Below are positions 16,912 through 25,657 of a stretch of DNA of 43,947 bases, in pieces. Under the pieces are notes generated by a model that did not search any database, had not been told where the DNA came from, and saw only the letters and a program-made list of their open reading frames with translations. The position numbers and the translations under genes are program-made. The DNA is from Hyphomicrobiaceae bacterium (GTDB lineage: Bacteria; Pseudomonadota; Alphaproteobacteria; Rhizobiales; Xanthobacteraceae). Where the stretch lies: positions 1-43,947 of the forward strand of contig JAJPJB010000101.1 of NCBI GenBank assembly GCA_021324465.1, in the 5' to 3' direction. Within the stretch, counting starts at the first letter, position 1, and the number at the start of each line of letters is the position of its first letter.

Positions 16912-17975
16912 ATCGATCTCCGCAAACGAGCCCGAGCGTGGTCATCGGTGGCCGCGCCATCGGTATCGCGCACCCGCCTTTCATAGTCGCCGAACTCTCC
17001 GCCAATCACGGCGGCAGCCTCGCGCGCGCGCTCGCCGTCATCGAAGCGGCGAAAGCGGCGGGCGCCGATGCGGTGAAGCTGCAAACATATACCGCCGACA
17101 CAATGACCATCGACCATGATGGTCCGGACTTCCGCATCAATGGCGGCCTGTGGGACGGACGAAGGTTGTACGAACTCTACGAGGAGGCGCACACACCATG
17201 GGATTGGCACGCCGCACTCTTCGCGAAAGGCCGCGAACTCGGCATTCCGGTGTTCTCGACGCCTTTCGACGGCAGCGCCGTCGATTTCCTTGAGACGCTC
17301 GATCCCCCCGCTTACAAGCTTGCGTCGTTCGAACTGCTCGATCTGCCGCTGCTCAGGCGGATCGCTGCAACGAAAAGGCCGGTCATCATGTCGACCGGCA
17401 TGGCGACGCCGGAGGAAATTGCCGAGAGCGTCGAGGCGTTCCGAACTGCCGGCGGTCGTGCCCTGATTCTGCTGCATTGCGTGAGCGGCTATCCGACGCC
17501 GCCCGAGCAGTCGAACCTCCGGCGCATTCCCGAGCTTGCGAAGCAGTTCGATTGCCCGGTCGGTCTGTCCGATCACACGCTTGGTACGGAAGTTGCGATC
17601 GCGTCGGTCGCTCTCGGTGCCTGCGTCATCGAAAAGCATTTTACGCTTGCCCGCGCCGACGGCGGGCCCGATTCGGCATTCTCGCTCGAACCAGACGAAC
17701 TGCGGGCGCTGGTGCGCGGCGTCCGGACGGCTTTCGAGGCGCTCGGGAGCGGTGCGACGGAGCGCGCCGAAGTGGAGAAGGGGAGTCTTGTCTTCCGCCG
17801 ATCTATCTATGTCGTGCGCGATATTGGCGCGGGCGAGCCACTTACTGCCGACAATCTGCGCATCATCCGTCCGGGCTTCGGGTTGCCGCCGCGCGAGTTT
17901 GAGAAGGTTCTGGGCCGCAAAGCGCGTCGCGCGCTCGTGCGCGGCACCGCGCTCACCTGGGATGCGGTCGAGTGA
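16905..17975 (+). CDS. pseI: pseudaminic acid synthase, PseI
   Basis: It condenses the free 2,4-diacetamido-trideoxy-altrose with phosphoenolpyruvate to give the nine-carbon nonulosonic acid. The NeuB/PseI barrel begins PPFIVAELSANHGGSLARAL. KLQTYTADTMTID is the signature that separates PseI from NeuB and LegI, and VFSTPFDGSAVDFL, SVHLAG-free barrel strands and LIEKHFTLAR-type sequence (VIEKHFTLARADGG) follow. The C-terminal antifreeze-like SAF domain is present (RRSIYVVRDIGAGEPLTADNLR). ATG 16905 overlaps the deacetylase stop; the frame also opens upstream at 16842, inside that gene. Length is about 356 aa, normal for the family. Confidence 0.95.
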   Translation: MLNRSPQTSPSVVIGGRAIGIAHPPFIVAELSANHGGSLARALAVIEAAKAAGADAVKLQTYTADTMTIDHDGPDFRINGGLWDGRRLYELYEEAHTPWDWHAALFAKGRELGIPVFSTPFDGSAVDFLETLDPPAYKLASFELLDLPLLRRIAATKRPVIMSTGMATPEEIAESVEAFRTAGGRALILLHCVSGYPTPPEQSNLRRIPELAKQFDCPVGLSDHTLGTEVAIASVALGACVIEKHFTLARADGGPDSAFSLEPDELRALVRGVRTAFEALGSGATERAEVEKGSLVFRRSIYVVRDIGAGEPLTADNLRIIRPGFGLPPREFEKVLGRKARRALVRGTALTWDAVE

Positions 17976-18005
17976 GCGGTCGTCCGGAGCCTTGAACTGG
18001 CGCAC

Positions 18006-20060
18006 ATGAAAACCGTTGCCATCATCCAGGCCCGTATCGGCTCTACGCGCCTGCCCGGCAAGGTGCTTGCCGAGCTCGCCGGCAAACCGGTGCTCGCCTG
18101 GGTCGTCGATGCGGCGCGCGCGGCGCTTGGCATAGATGACGTGTGGGTCGCGACCTCCACCGCGGCCGCCGATGACGCGGTCGTCGCCTGGTGTGAAGGG
18201 AACAAGGTGGCCGTGCATCGCGGTTCGGAGACCGACGTGCTGGATCGCTACGTCGGCGCTGCGAAGGCAAGCGGCGCCTCGGTCGTGGTGCGGCTGACCG
18301 CCGACTGTCCTTTGCTTGATCCTGTCGTGATCGCACAGACCATTCGCCTGCGCGCCATGACCGGCGTCGACTATGCATCGAATGTCGATCCGCCGACCTG
18401 GCCGGACGGACTGGACTGCGAGGTCGTGACCGTCGAAGCCTTGATGACCGCACACGCAGAAGCCACGCGACCGAGCGATCGTGAGCATGTCACGCCCTTC
18501 GTGCGCAACAATCGCGCGCGTTTTTCTGCGGAGACCTTGGTCGCACCGCTCCCCGGCCTTGCCCGCGAGCGTTGGACGCTCGATACCGCGGCCGACCTCG
18601 CTTTTCTATCCGCGGTCGCCGAACGCCTGCCGGCCGGACGGCCGCCATCCTATCTCGAAGCACTGGCAGTGCTCGATCGTGAGCCGCGGCTTCGCGATCT
18701 TAATCGCGACCAGCCGCGCAATGCCGGCTTCGCCAACAGCCTGGCGCAGGAAAGGATCGATGTTTCGCGCAGCTTCAAGCGCTCCCAATATATGCTTGAG
18801 CGCGCCGAGCAGGTCATCCCGCTCGGCTCGCAGACATTCTCCAAGAGCCGCACCCAGCTGCCCCCGGGCGCGGCACCGCTCTTCGTCACGCATGGCGACG
18901 GCGGGCGCGTCTTCGACGTTGATGGCAACGAGTATGTCGATCTCGTCAACGCATTGTTTCCGCTTGTGCTCGGCTATCGCGATGCCGACGTCGATCTCGC
19001 CATTCGCCGTCAGCTCACGCGTGGGATCAGCTTCAGTGTGGCGACAACGCTTGAGATGGAGCTGGCCGAACGGCTGACCAAACACATTCCCTGTGCCGAG
19101 ATGGTCCGTTACGGCAAGAACGGGACCGACGCGACATCGGCCGCGGTGCGTCTGGCGCGAGCCGCGACACGGCGGGAACGCCTGATCATGCTTGGCTATC
19201 ACGGTTGGCAGGATTGGTATATCGGCGCGACGACACGCAATCTCGGTGTGCCCGCGGCGGTGTCGGCGCTGTCGCATCTTGCGCCTTATGGCGACCTTGC
19301 AGCGGTGGAAGCGCTGCTGGCAAAGCACCCGGGCGAATTTGCTGCCGTCATCCTGGAGCCGACGAACGTCTGCGAGCCGCCGCCCGGATATCTCCAGGGG
19401 CTCAAAGAGCTCACGCATCGCCACGGCGCACTTCTCGTCTTCGACGAAGTCATCACCGGCTTCCGCTGGTCGATCGGCGGCGCGCAGGCGCGCTATGGCG
19501 TCACCCCCGATCTTGCCTGCTTCGGCAAAGCCATGGGCAACGGCATGCCGATCTCGGCCGTGGTCGGGCGGGCCGACATCATGCGGCTGATGGAGGACAT
19601 CTTCTTCTCCGGTACATTCGGCGGCGAGGCGCTGTCGCTTGCCGCCGCCATTGCCACCGTGGACAAGATCGAGCGCGAGGGCGTCATCGAGCGACTGTGG
19701 CAGATCGGCGGCGAACTGATGCGAGAGACGCGCGCCCGCATCGCTGCAGCCGGGGTTGCGGATGTGATCAGTCTCGTCGGATCGGCGCCGTGGGCGATCC
19801 TCGTCTTCAAGGATCATCCGAAGGCTTCGAAGGAAGCCGTCAAGACGCTGTTCCTACGCGAGATGATTGCTGCCGGTGTGTTGATCAATTCAAGCCACAA
19901 TGTTTGCTACGCGCACACACCGACTGACCTCGGCCGCGTGCTTGCCGCCTATGATCACGCGCTCGCGGTTGTGCGCGACATGCTGGATCGCGGCAGCCTC
20001 GAAAGCCATCTCGGCAATCAGGTCATTAGACCTGTGTTCAGCGTCCGCGCTACGGCCTGA
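18006..20060 (+). CDS. SpsF-like cytidylyltransferase fused to class III aminotransferase (HemL-like)
   Basis: This is a 684-aa two-domain protein. Residues 1 to about 240 match the SpsF/COG1861 nucleotidyltransferases: AIIQARIGSTRLPGKVL is the CTP-binding loop, followed by RGSETDVLDRYVGAA and VRLTADCPLLDP. It is the only CMP-nonulosonate synthetase candidate in the operon, in place of the usual COG1083 PseF. From about residue 248 a glutamate-1-semialdehyde aminotransferase-like domain begins (QYMLERAEQVIPLGSQTFSKS). It has MVRYGKNGTDATSAAVRLAR, LVFDEVITGFR and the PLP lysine Lys508 in CFGKAMGNGMP. The transaminase half may install or shift an amino group on the sugar (inference). It starts 30 nt after pseI. 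Confidence 0.9.
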   Translation: MKTVAIIQARIGSTRLPGKVLAELAGKPVLAWVVDAARAALGIDDVWVATSTAAADDAVVAWCEGNKVAVHRGSETDVLDRYVGAAKASGASVVVRLTADCPLLDPVVIAQTIRLRAMTGVDYASNVDPPTWPDGLDCEVVTVEALMTAHAEATRPSDREHVTPFVRNNRARFSAETLVAPLPGLARERWTLDTAADLAFLSAVAERLPAGRPPSYLEALAVLDREPRLRDLNRDQPRNAGFANSLAQERIDVSRSFKRSQYMLERAEQVIPLGSQTFSKSRTQLPPGAAPLFVTHGDGGRVFDVDGNEYVDLVNALFPLVLGYRDADVDLAIRRQLTRGISFSVATTLEMELAERLTKHIPCAEMVRYGKNGTDATSAAVRLARAATRRERLIMLGYHGWQDWYIGATTRNLGVPAAVSALSHLAPYGDLAAVEALLAKHPGEFAAVILEPTNVCEPPPGYLQGLKELTHRHGALLVFDEVITGFRWSIGGAQARYGVTPDLACFGKAMGNGMPISAVVGRADIMRLMEDIFFSGTFGGEALSLAAAIATVDKIEREGVIERLWQIGGELMRETRARIAAAGVADVISLVGSAPWAILVFKDHPKASKEAVKTLFLREMIAAGVLINSSHNVCYAHTPTDLGRVLAAYDHALAVVRDMLDRGSLESHLGNQVIRPVFSVRATA

Positions 20061-20101
20061 ATCATGGCAGGCTTGTAACACCCGTGCAGGAGCATGGGCA
20101 G

Positions 20102-20740
20102 GTGAAGCAGAAAATTGCTTTTGGCGAAGGCGAAGGCGACGCCTGGTTTGAGCGAAATAAAAGCAAGCTCGGTGTCGGTTCTGATGAAATTGAGCAGGCG
20201 ATCAATGCTCTGCAGATACGACCGAAACGCATCCTTGAGATCGGCTGCAGCAACGGCCATCGACTGGAAAAGCTGCGCGTGCGTTATGGCGCCGAATGTA
20301 TGGGGATAGATCCCTCGCAGCAGGCGATTGCGAAAGGCAAGGCCTCATATCCCGGTCTCTTGCTTGATATCGGGACGGCAGACAGGTTGAACTTCGATAG
20401 TGCCGCGTTTGATCTCGTTATTTTTGGATTTTGTCTGTATCTGTGCGACCCGTCCGACTATTTCCGAATCGCGACCGAGGCGGATCGTGTGCTCACAGAT
20501 CCCGGGTGGCTGGTCGTTTACGATTTCCTCGCATCATCACCGCGACGGCGGCCCTATGCACACCGGCCGGGTCTCTACTCCCACAAAATGGAATTCAGCC
20601 GTCTGTTTACCACGAACCCCGCCTATCGGCTGCTTGCGCGCCGTTACTGCGAGCACGGCCCTGAACTCACCTACGACCCGGATGAAGCGGTTGTCGTCGA
20701 TGTTCTCCGCAAGGATTCGGCGCGTGCCTTTGCGGGCTAA
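20102..20740 (+). CDS. class I SAM-dependent methyltransferase
   Basis: About 212 aa. The SAM-binding motif I is RILEIGCSNGHRLEKL, followed by MGIDPSQQAIAKGKA (acidic end of strand 2), FDLVIFGFCLYLCDP (motif II region) and a late strand VLTDPGWLVVYDF. GTG 20102 was chosen because AGGAG lies 9 nt upstream; a GTG at 20084 is also open. It closes the rightward nonulosonate operon and converges on the next gene. It could methylate a hydroxyl of the nonulosonate or chain; the target is unknown. Confidence 0.88.
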   Translation: MKQKIAFGEGEGDAWFERNKSKLGVGSDEIEQAINALQIRPKRILEIGCSNGHRLEKLRVRYGAECMGIDPSQQAIAKGKASYPGLLLDIGTADRLNFDSAAFDLVIFGFCLYLCDPSDYFRIATEADRVLTDPGWLVVYDFLASSPRRRPYAHRPGLYSHKMEFSRLFTTNPAYRLLARRYCEHGPELTYDPDEAVVVDVLRKDSARAFAG

Positions 20741-20780
20741 AATGCCGGAAAGAGTCTTTGTGCAACGGGGCGTTACGCGC

Positions 20781-21674
20781 TCATCCGCGTCCGACAAGAA
20801 GCTTCGCGGCGTGCCGCAGGCCCAGATACGGCCGGCCGATCAGCGCGTAGCGCTGCGCTTTGGTGCGCAACAGCAATCGCGTGCATGCCGGCGACACGAA
20901 TGGCGCCTTGGCTGCGGCCGCCGTTCGCGCGGCGATATAGATGCTTCCCGAAATGCGCCTGCAACGGATGGTTTCGAAGCCGGCCAGCGCCAGCGCGTAA
21001 CGCATCGATGCGGCGGTGGGAAAGAAGGTGTGGGCGTAGGACGGAAGGCTCGGCTCGTGATGCGCGAAGAAATCGGACATCACGATGCAAAAGATTCCGT
21101 CTGCGGCGAGGCGCTTGCGGACTTCGCCCATAAACCGCATCGGATTGGTGATGAAATAGATCGCATGCGCGATATGGATGATGTCATATCCCGCGCCCAC
21201 ATCCATGGCCTCGATCTGGCCATGGCGCACCCGAATGCCCATGCTCCGATGCACATCCGCGATCGAGGAGTCGACGTCGATCCCTTCCGCATCCCAGCCG
21301 TGCTCGGCGAATGTCTTGACGGTCTCGCCGAACCCGCAGGCGATGTCGAGAAAGCGCCGCCCGCCGATGCGCGCGAGCGGCGCAAAGATGCGAAACGACC
21401 GCGCCGCGAGCTTGCGGACGCCGACGCGGCGGGACGCCCAGGCCTCCTGCAGTTCGGCCGCGTTGAGCCCGGGCGTGCTCTTGTGCTCCAGCCAGATCTT
21501 CTGCAGCACCGGCAAATGCGGCTGATGCGAAGGATAGGCGTTGGCGCAGCGGCGGCACAGCCGCCATTCGTACGCCGCCATGTCGCCCGCTTCCCGGCGC
21601 CAGCGCTCGATCTTCGGATCGCGCGCGAAGGGAATGGCCCAGGAATGAGTATCGTCGCAAATCGGGCAATGCAT
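20781..21674 (-). CDS. class I SAM-dependent methyltransferase with N-terminal Cys cluster
   Basis: About 297 aa. It begins with a zinc-ribbon-like element, MHCPICDD, with a second pair in CRRCANAYPSHQPHL. The methyltransferase core starts at about residue 105 (RFLDIACGFGETVKTF; AEGIDVDSSIADVHRSMG; DIIHIAHAIYFITNP). ATG 21674 was preferred because it places the first Cys pair at the N terminus; the frame extends to 21749 but would run close to the divergent start at 21767. This gene is the only leftward one between about 10 and 44 kb. The acceptor is unknown. Confidence 0.86.
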   Translation of the reverse strand: MHCPICDDTHSWAIPFARDPKIERWRREAGDMAAYEWRLCRRCANAYPSHQPHLPVLQKIWLEHKSTPGLNAAELQEAWASRRVGVRKLAARSFRIFAPLARIGGRRFLDIACGFGETVKTFAEHGWDAEGIDVDSSIADVHRSMGIRVRHGQIEAMDVGAGYDIIHIAHAIYFITNPMRFMGEVRKRLAADGIFCIVMSDFFAHHEPSLPSYAHTFFPTAASMRYALALAGFETIRCRRISGSIYIAARTAAAAKAPFVSPACTRLLLRTKAQRYALIGRPYLGLRHAAKLLVGRG

Positions 21675-21766
21675 CGCTTGGTTCGCCTCAAGCACGAGCC
21701 GAAGGGGCCGTCCGGCTCTCCCGCCGCAGCGTGATACAGAAGCCTCCACGGATAGAAGATCACTCG

Positions 21767-23236
21767 ATGCGCCACAAGATCGCGTTCTACGACTTTGGCT
21801 CCACCGCCATCATGCATCGCCATTTCATCGACCTGGCGCGACGCGAGGGCGCGTCCGTGTCGTTCTGTGCCATCCAGCCCAATCCGTATTATCGCGCACT
21901 CATGCGCGAGGTGCTCGATCCGGCCGACATCCTCGACGTGTTCGCCGCCTTGCCGCGCCGGCAGACTAGGGGCGATCCTTCGCTCCTTACATCCTATCAG
22001 GGCGGCTTCATTGAGGACTTGGCATCGCTCAAGCGTACTTTAAGGCGCGACCGCCCGGGCAACTGGTGGTTCGACCATGGTGTCGCGATTTATCGGCTTT
22101 ACAAGGAGTTTCTGCGGAGCCGGCAGGCAACCCATCTCTTCATGCCCACGATCGAATCGCCGGAGCAGAAAATCGCCGTTGCCGTAGCGCGCGAACTCGG
22201 GCTCGGCGTCATGGTTCCGACCGACATGCGCAATGTGAGCGGCGGCTATTTTGCCTGCGATTGCGTGGAAACGCCGCCGCTTTACGCCGAGGCCACGGCA
22301 GAGACTCGAGCGCGGGCGGCGCAACTCGTGCGCGATTTCCGCAACAACCCGCTCCCGGCGCGGTATCTTCCAGAGGTGATACCGGGCGACCCTGAATTTG
22401 AGTTTGTCGAACGCTATCTGCCGCCGCTTTGGCAGCGGATGCTGCGATTTGTGCAGGCCGCGCTCGAACGCCCGGATCTGTTCGAACCGGCCGTCATTCG
22501 GCTGTCGCTGATGAGAAATTTCGCCTTGATCCGCGAACCGATCCGCCGCCGGCGCGCCCGCCGCAACGCCGCGCAATATGATATCGCCGACCTCGGCGAT
22601 CTGCCCAGGCGCTTCATCTACTACCCGCTGCACTTTACGCCCGAAGCCTCGATCAATACGCCCGCGCCGTTTTATGTCGATCAGTTGCGCGCCGTCGACG
22701 CGCTGCGGCTTGCAATGCCCAACGGTTGCGTCCTTGTCGTGAAGGAACATCCGGCATGTCTGCCGTTGCGATCCACCAGCTTCTTGCGAAAACTGCGCCG
22801 GCTGCCGGGCGTCAGCGTCGCCAAGGTTTCCATGTCATCGCTTGAACTTGTGAAACGCGCGGCGCTCACCGCGACGGTAACGGGAACAGCAGCCATGGAG
22901 GCGTTCCTGCTCGGCCGCCCGGCGACGCTGATGGGACCGGCGATTCCGTCCTGGCTCATTGGCCCGCATCCGCCCGGCAGCGATCTGCGCGCGTCGATTG
23001 CCGGCGCGATCGACAACCCGCCGACCGACGAATACATCATCGAACGGCTCGCGCAGCTTCTCAGTGTCCGCTATCCCTTCGTCTACGGTTCGGCGCATGA
23101 GCCGGGCGAGCCGGTTCTGCGCCGCGGCAATATGCGCCGCATGTGGGAAGCCCTGAAGGATCACCTCGAACGCGAGGCCCGCGCCAAAGAGCAGGCCGGC
23201 GCAGCGACGGCCGTGCCGTTCGCGGTCAGCGCCTGA
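21767..23236 (+). CDS. surface carbohydrate biosynthesis protein, capsule GT-B-like
   Basis: This 489-aa protein resembles capsular polysaccharide proteins of the KpsC/KpsS/PF05159 type (Kdo-transferase-like GT-B folds). Supporting stretches are FIYYPLHFTPEASINTPAPF, VVKEHPACLPLRS (the KEHP motif common to these enzymes) and TVTGTAAMEAFLLGRPATLMG, which resembles the nucleotide-sugar side of GT-B transferases. The N-terminal domain begins HKIAFYDFGSTAIMHRHFIDLARREG. The start at ATG 21767 avoids an improbable N-terminal extension. It may transfer a nonulosonate or another ulosonic-like sugar given its neighbours (inference). It is well conserved in general pattern, but its exact reaction is unknown. 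Confidence 0.75.
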   Translation: MRHKIAFYDFGSTAIMHRHFIDLARREGASVSFCAIQPNPYYRALMREVLDPADILDVFAALPRRQTRGDPSLLTSYQGGFIEDLASLKRTLRRDRPGNWWFDHGVAIYRLYKEFLRSRQATHLFMPTIESPEQKIAVAVARELGLGVMVPTDMRNVSGGYFACDCVETPPLYAEATAETRARAAQLVRDFRNNPLPARYLPEVIPGDPEFEFVERYLPPLWQRMLRFVQAALERPDLFEPAVIRLSLMRNFALIREPIRRRRARRNAAQYDIADLGDLPRRFIYYPLHFTPEASINTPAPFYVDQLRAVDALRLAMPNGCVLVVKEHPACLPLRSTSFLRKLRRLPGVSVAKVSMSSLELVKRAALTATVTGTAAMEAFLLGRPATLMGPAIPSWLIGPHPPGSDLRASIAGAIDNPPTDEYIIERLAQLLSVRYPFVYGSAHEPGEPVLRRGNMRRMWEALKDHLEREARAKEQAGAATAVPFAVSA

Positions 23237-23294
23237 TTTGAAATCGTGGAGCACGGCCGCGATCCGGCCGTCCGAGACCGGGCCCTAGAAACCG

Positions 23295-24542
23295 ATGTCC
23301 CGCACCCAGCACGACCTCACCGGCCGTTGCCGCGTCTGCGATGCGCCGATCTCCGCCTTCATGTCGTTCGGACGCATGCCGATCGCCAACGGCTTCCTCG
23401 CCGCCGAGGAAATTGCGAACGAATATTTCTTCGAGCTCGCGCCGGCCTTCTGCAGCCAATGCAGCATGTTTCAGCTGATCGAGCAGCCGCAGCCGGACAA
23501 GATGTTTCACGGGCAGTATGCGTTCTATTCGAGCACCTCGCGCTACATGCAGCTGCATTTCGAAGCTTTCGCCAAAGCGGTGATGGCGGACGTCCTGCCC
23601 GGCCGCGCCGATCCGTTCGTGGTCGAGCTCGGCAGCAATGACGGCATCATGCTGCGCCATTTTTATGAGCGCGGCATCCGTCATCTCGGCGTGGAACCGT
23701 CGCAGAACGTCGCCGATGTCGCGCGCGGCCGCGGCATCCGCACCATCAGTGCCTTCTTCAATCGCAAGCTCGCGCAAGACATCGTCGCCGAGCATGGCCG
23801 CGCCGATGTCATGCTCGCGGCCAACGTCATGTGTCACATTCCCGATCTGCCCGGCGTGGCGGCCGGCGCGCGGCACCTGCTCAAGCCTGACGGCGTCTTC
23901 ATCTTCGAGGACCCCTATCTCGGCGACATGATCGCCAAGACGTCCTACGACCAGGTCTATGACGAGCACGTCTTCATCTTCTCGGCGACCTCGATTGCGC
24001 GCGCCTTTGCGCCGCACGGCCTCGAGCTGGTCGATGTCGCCCCGCAGATCACCCATGGCGGCTCGATGCGCTACACGCTGGCGCCGAAGGGCAGCCGGCC
24101 GGCGAGCGCGCGTGTTGCCGAGCAGCTTGCGAAAGAGCGCGCCCAAGGCCTCGACCGGCTCGAGACTTATCAGCGGTTCAAGGAGAACTGCGAGCACTCC
24201 CGCGCGCGGCTGATGCAGACGCTCGAGCAATTGCGCAAGCAGGGCCGGCGCGTGGTCGGCTACGGCGCAACGTCAAAGAGCACGACGGTGACGAACTATT
24301 GCGGGATCACGCCGCAGCACGTCGAGTTCATCTCCGACACGACGCCGATCAAACAGGGCAAGCTTTCGCCCGGCGCGCATATCCCGGTGCGGCCTTACGA
24401 CGAGTTCACCCGCGCTTATCCCGACTATGCGCTCCTGTTCGCGTGGAACCACGCCGCCGAGATCCGCGAGAAGGAACAGGCCTTCCTGGCCGCGGGCGGC
24501 CGCTGGATCGTCTACGTGCCTGACGTGAAGGTGGTCGCATGA
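23295..24542 (+). CDS. sugar C-methyltransferase (zinc-binding N-term, SAM core, C-MT C-term)
   Basis: A 415-aa three-part protein of the deoxysugar C-methyltransferase type (relatives: TylC3, NovU). The N-terminal Zn domain (PF08421) is CRVCDAPISAFMSFGRMPIANGF with CSQCSMFQL. The SAM core has VVELGSNDGIMLRHFYERG and LGVEPSQNVADVARGRG. EDPYLGDMIAKTSYDQVYDEHVFIFS and the C-terminal PF08484 domain GYGATSKSTTVTNYCGI follow. These enzymes methylate C3 of nucleotide-linked 4-keto sugars. A second family member lies at 42689-43912. ATGA overlap couples it to the aminotransferase downstream, suggesting a branched amino sugar (inference). Confidence 0.92.
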   Translation: MSRTQHDLTGRCRVCDAPISAFMSFGRMPIANGFLAAEEIANEYFFELAPAFCSQCSMFQLIEQPQPDKMFHGQYAFYSSTSRYMQLHFEAFAKAVMADVLPGRADPFVVELGSNDGIMLRHFYERGIRHLGVEPSQNVADVARGRGIRTISAFFNRKLAQDIVAEHGRADVMLAANVMCHIPDLPGVAAGARHLLKPDGVFIFEDPYLGDMIAKTSYDQVYDEHVFIFSATSIARAFAPHGLELVDVAPQITHGGSMRYTLAPKGSRPASARVAEQLAKERAQGLDRLETYQRFKENCEHSRARLMQTLEQLRKQGRRVVGYGATSKSTTVTNYCGITPQHVEFISDTTPIKQGKLSPGAHIPVRPYDEFTRAYPDYALLFAWNHAAEIREKEQAFLAAGGRWIVYVPDVKVVA

Positions 24543-25657
24543 GCGGTCGCACGATTCCCTGGGCTTCCCCGGGCGCGCAGTACCGCGCGCACAAGGAGGC
24601 GATCTGGGCCGCGATCGGCCGCGTGCTCGACAGCGGCGTGTATGTCCTGGGCGAGGAGGTCGAGCGATTCGAGCGCGCTTTCGCCGACTATTGCGGCGCA
24701 GCGCATGCGGTCGGCGTCGCCAGCGGCACCGATGCGCTGATCCTCGCCTTGCGCGCGCTGGGCGTCGGCGCCGGCGACGAGGTGATCTCCGTCTCGCACA
24801 CGGCATTGGCCACGATCGCAGCGATCATCGCCGCCGGCGCAACGCCGGTGCTGGTCGATGTCGACGAGAACACCTATACGATAGATCCCGCGCGCATCGA
24901 GGAGGCGGTGACTCCCAAGACGCGGGCCATCATCGCCGTGCATCTCTACGGGCAGCCGGCTGACCTCGATGCGATCGGCGCCATTGCCGCGCGGCATGGA
25001 TTGAAGCTGGTCGAGGATTGCGCGCAGGCGGCGGGTGCGCGCTACCGCGGCCGCAGGGTCGGCGGCATCGGCGATATCGGCTGCTTCAGCTTCTACCCGA
25101 CGAAGAATCTCGGCGCGATCGGCGACGGCGGCATGGTGACGACGTCGGATCCGGCTTTGGCGCTGCGCGTGCGCCGCTTGCGGCAATACGGCTGGGACGA
25201 GGCGCGGCGGACCGAGGAGGTCGGGCTGAATTCACGGCTCGATCCGCTGCAGGCCGCGATCCTCAACGTGAAACTGCCGTCTCTCGACGAGGACAATGCG
25301 CGGCGCGCGGCCATCGCGGCGCGCTACCGCGCCGGCCTTTGCGCCTTGCCGCTGGCTTTGCCGCAGCAGCGCGCAGGGACCGATCACGCTTATCATCTTT
25401 ATGTGCTCGCCTGCGAGCGTCGTGAGGCGCTCGCGGCATTCCTCGGCAAGCAGGGGGTCGGTTGCGCGGTCCATTATCCGGTGCCGGCCCATCGCCACGG
25501 CGGCTACAGCGCGCGCGTGCGCATCCCGGATGCCGGACTGCCGGTGACGGAGCGGCTGGTCGATCGGATTCTGAGCCTGCCGATCTATCCGGAGCTTGAA
25601 GACGCGGAGGTCGAACGGGTGATCGCCGCAATCGGCGATTTTTATCGCGCTCAATGA
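24539..25657 (+). CDS. DegT/DnrJ/EryC1-family sugar aminotransferase
   Basis: A 372-aa PLP enzyme aminating a nucleotide-keto-sugar. Motifs: LDSGVYVLGEEVERFERAFADY, VGVASGTDALILALRALGVG, VEDCAQAAGARYRGRRVGG, PLP lysine in CFSFYPTKNLGAIGDGGMV, and RLDPLQAAILNVKL. The sequence is closer in look to 3-aminotransferases of the FdtB/QdtB/WecE group than to the PseC at 11934. A 3-keto substrate could come from the FdtA-like isomerase at 39272 (inference). Overlaps with both neighbours (ATGA) indicate an operon with the C-methyltransferase and sulfotransferase. Confidence 0.93.
   Translation: MSGRTIPWASPGAQYRAHKEAIWAAIGRVLDSGVYVLGEEVERFERAFADYCGAAHAVGVASGTDALILALRALGVGAGDEVISVSHTALATIAAIIAAGATPVLVDVDENTYTIDPARIEEAVTPKTRAIIAVHLYGQPADLDAIGAIAARHGLKLVEDCAQAAGARYRGRRVGGIGDIGCFSFYPTKNLGAIGDGGMVTTSDPALALRVRRLRQYGWDEARRTEEVGLNSRLDPLQAAILNVKLPSLDEDNARRAAIAARYRAGLCALPLALPQQRAGTDHAYHLYVLACERREALAAFLGKQGVGCAVHYPVPAHRHGGYSARVRIPDAGLPVTERLVDRILSLPIYPELEDAEVERVIAAIGDFYRAQ

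Noticed and set aside
16776-18488. Antisense open frame of 570 codons opposite pseI
   Set aside because: His/Arg-rich shadow frame with no recognisable motifs; the sense strand encodes intact pseI and the SpsF start.
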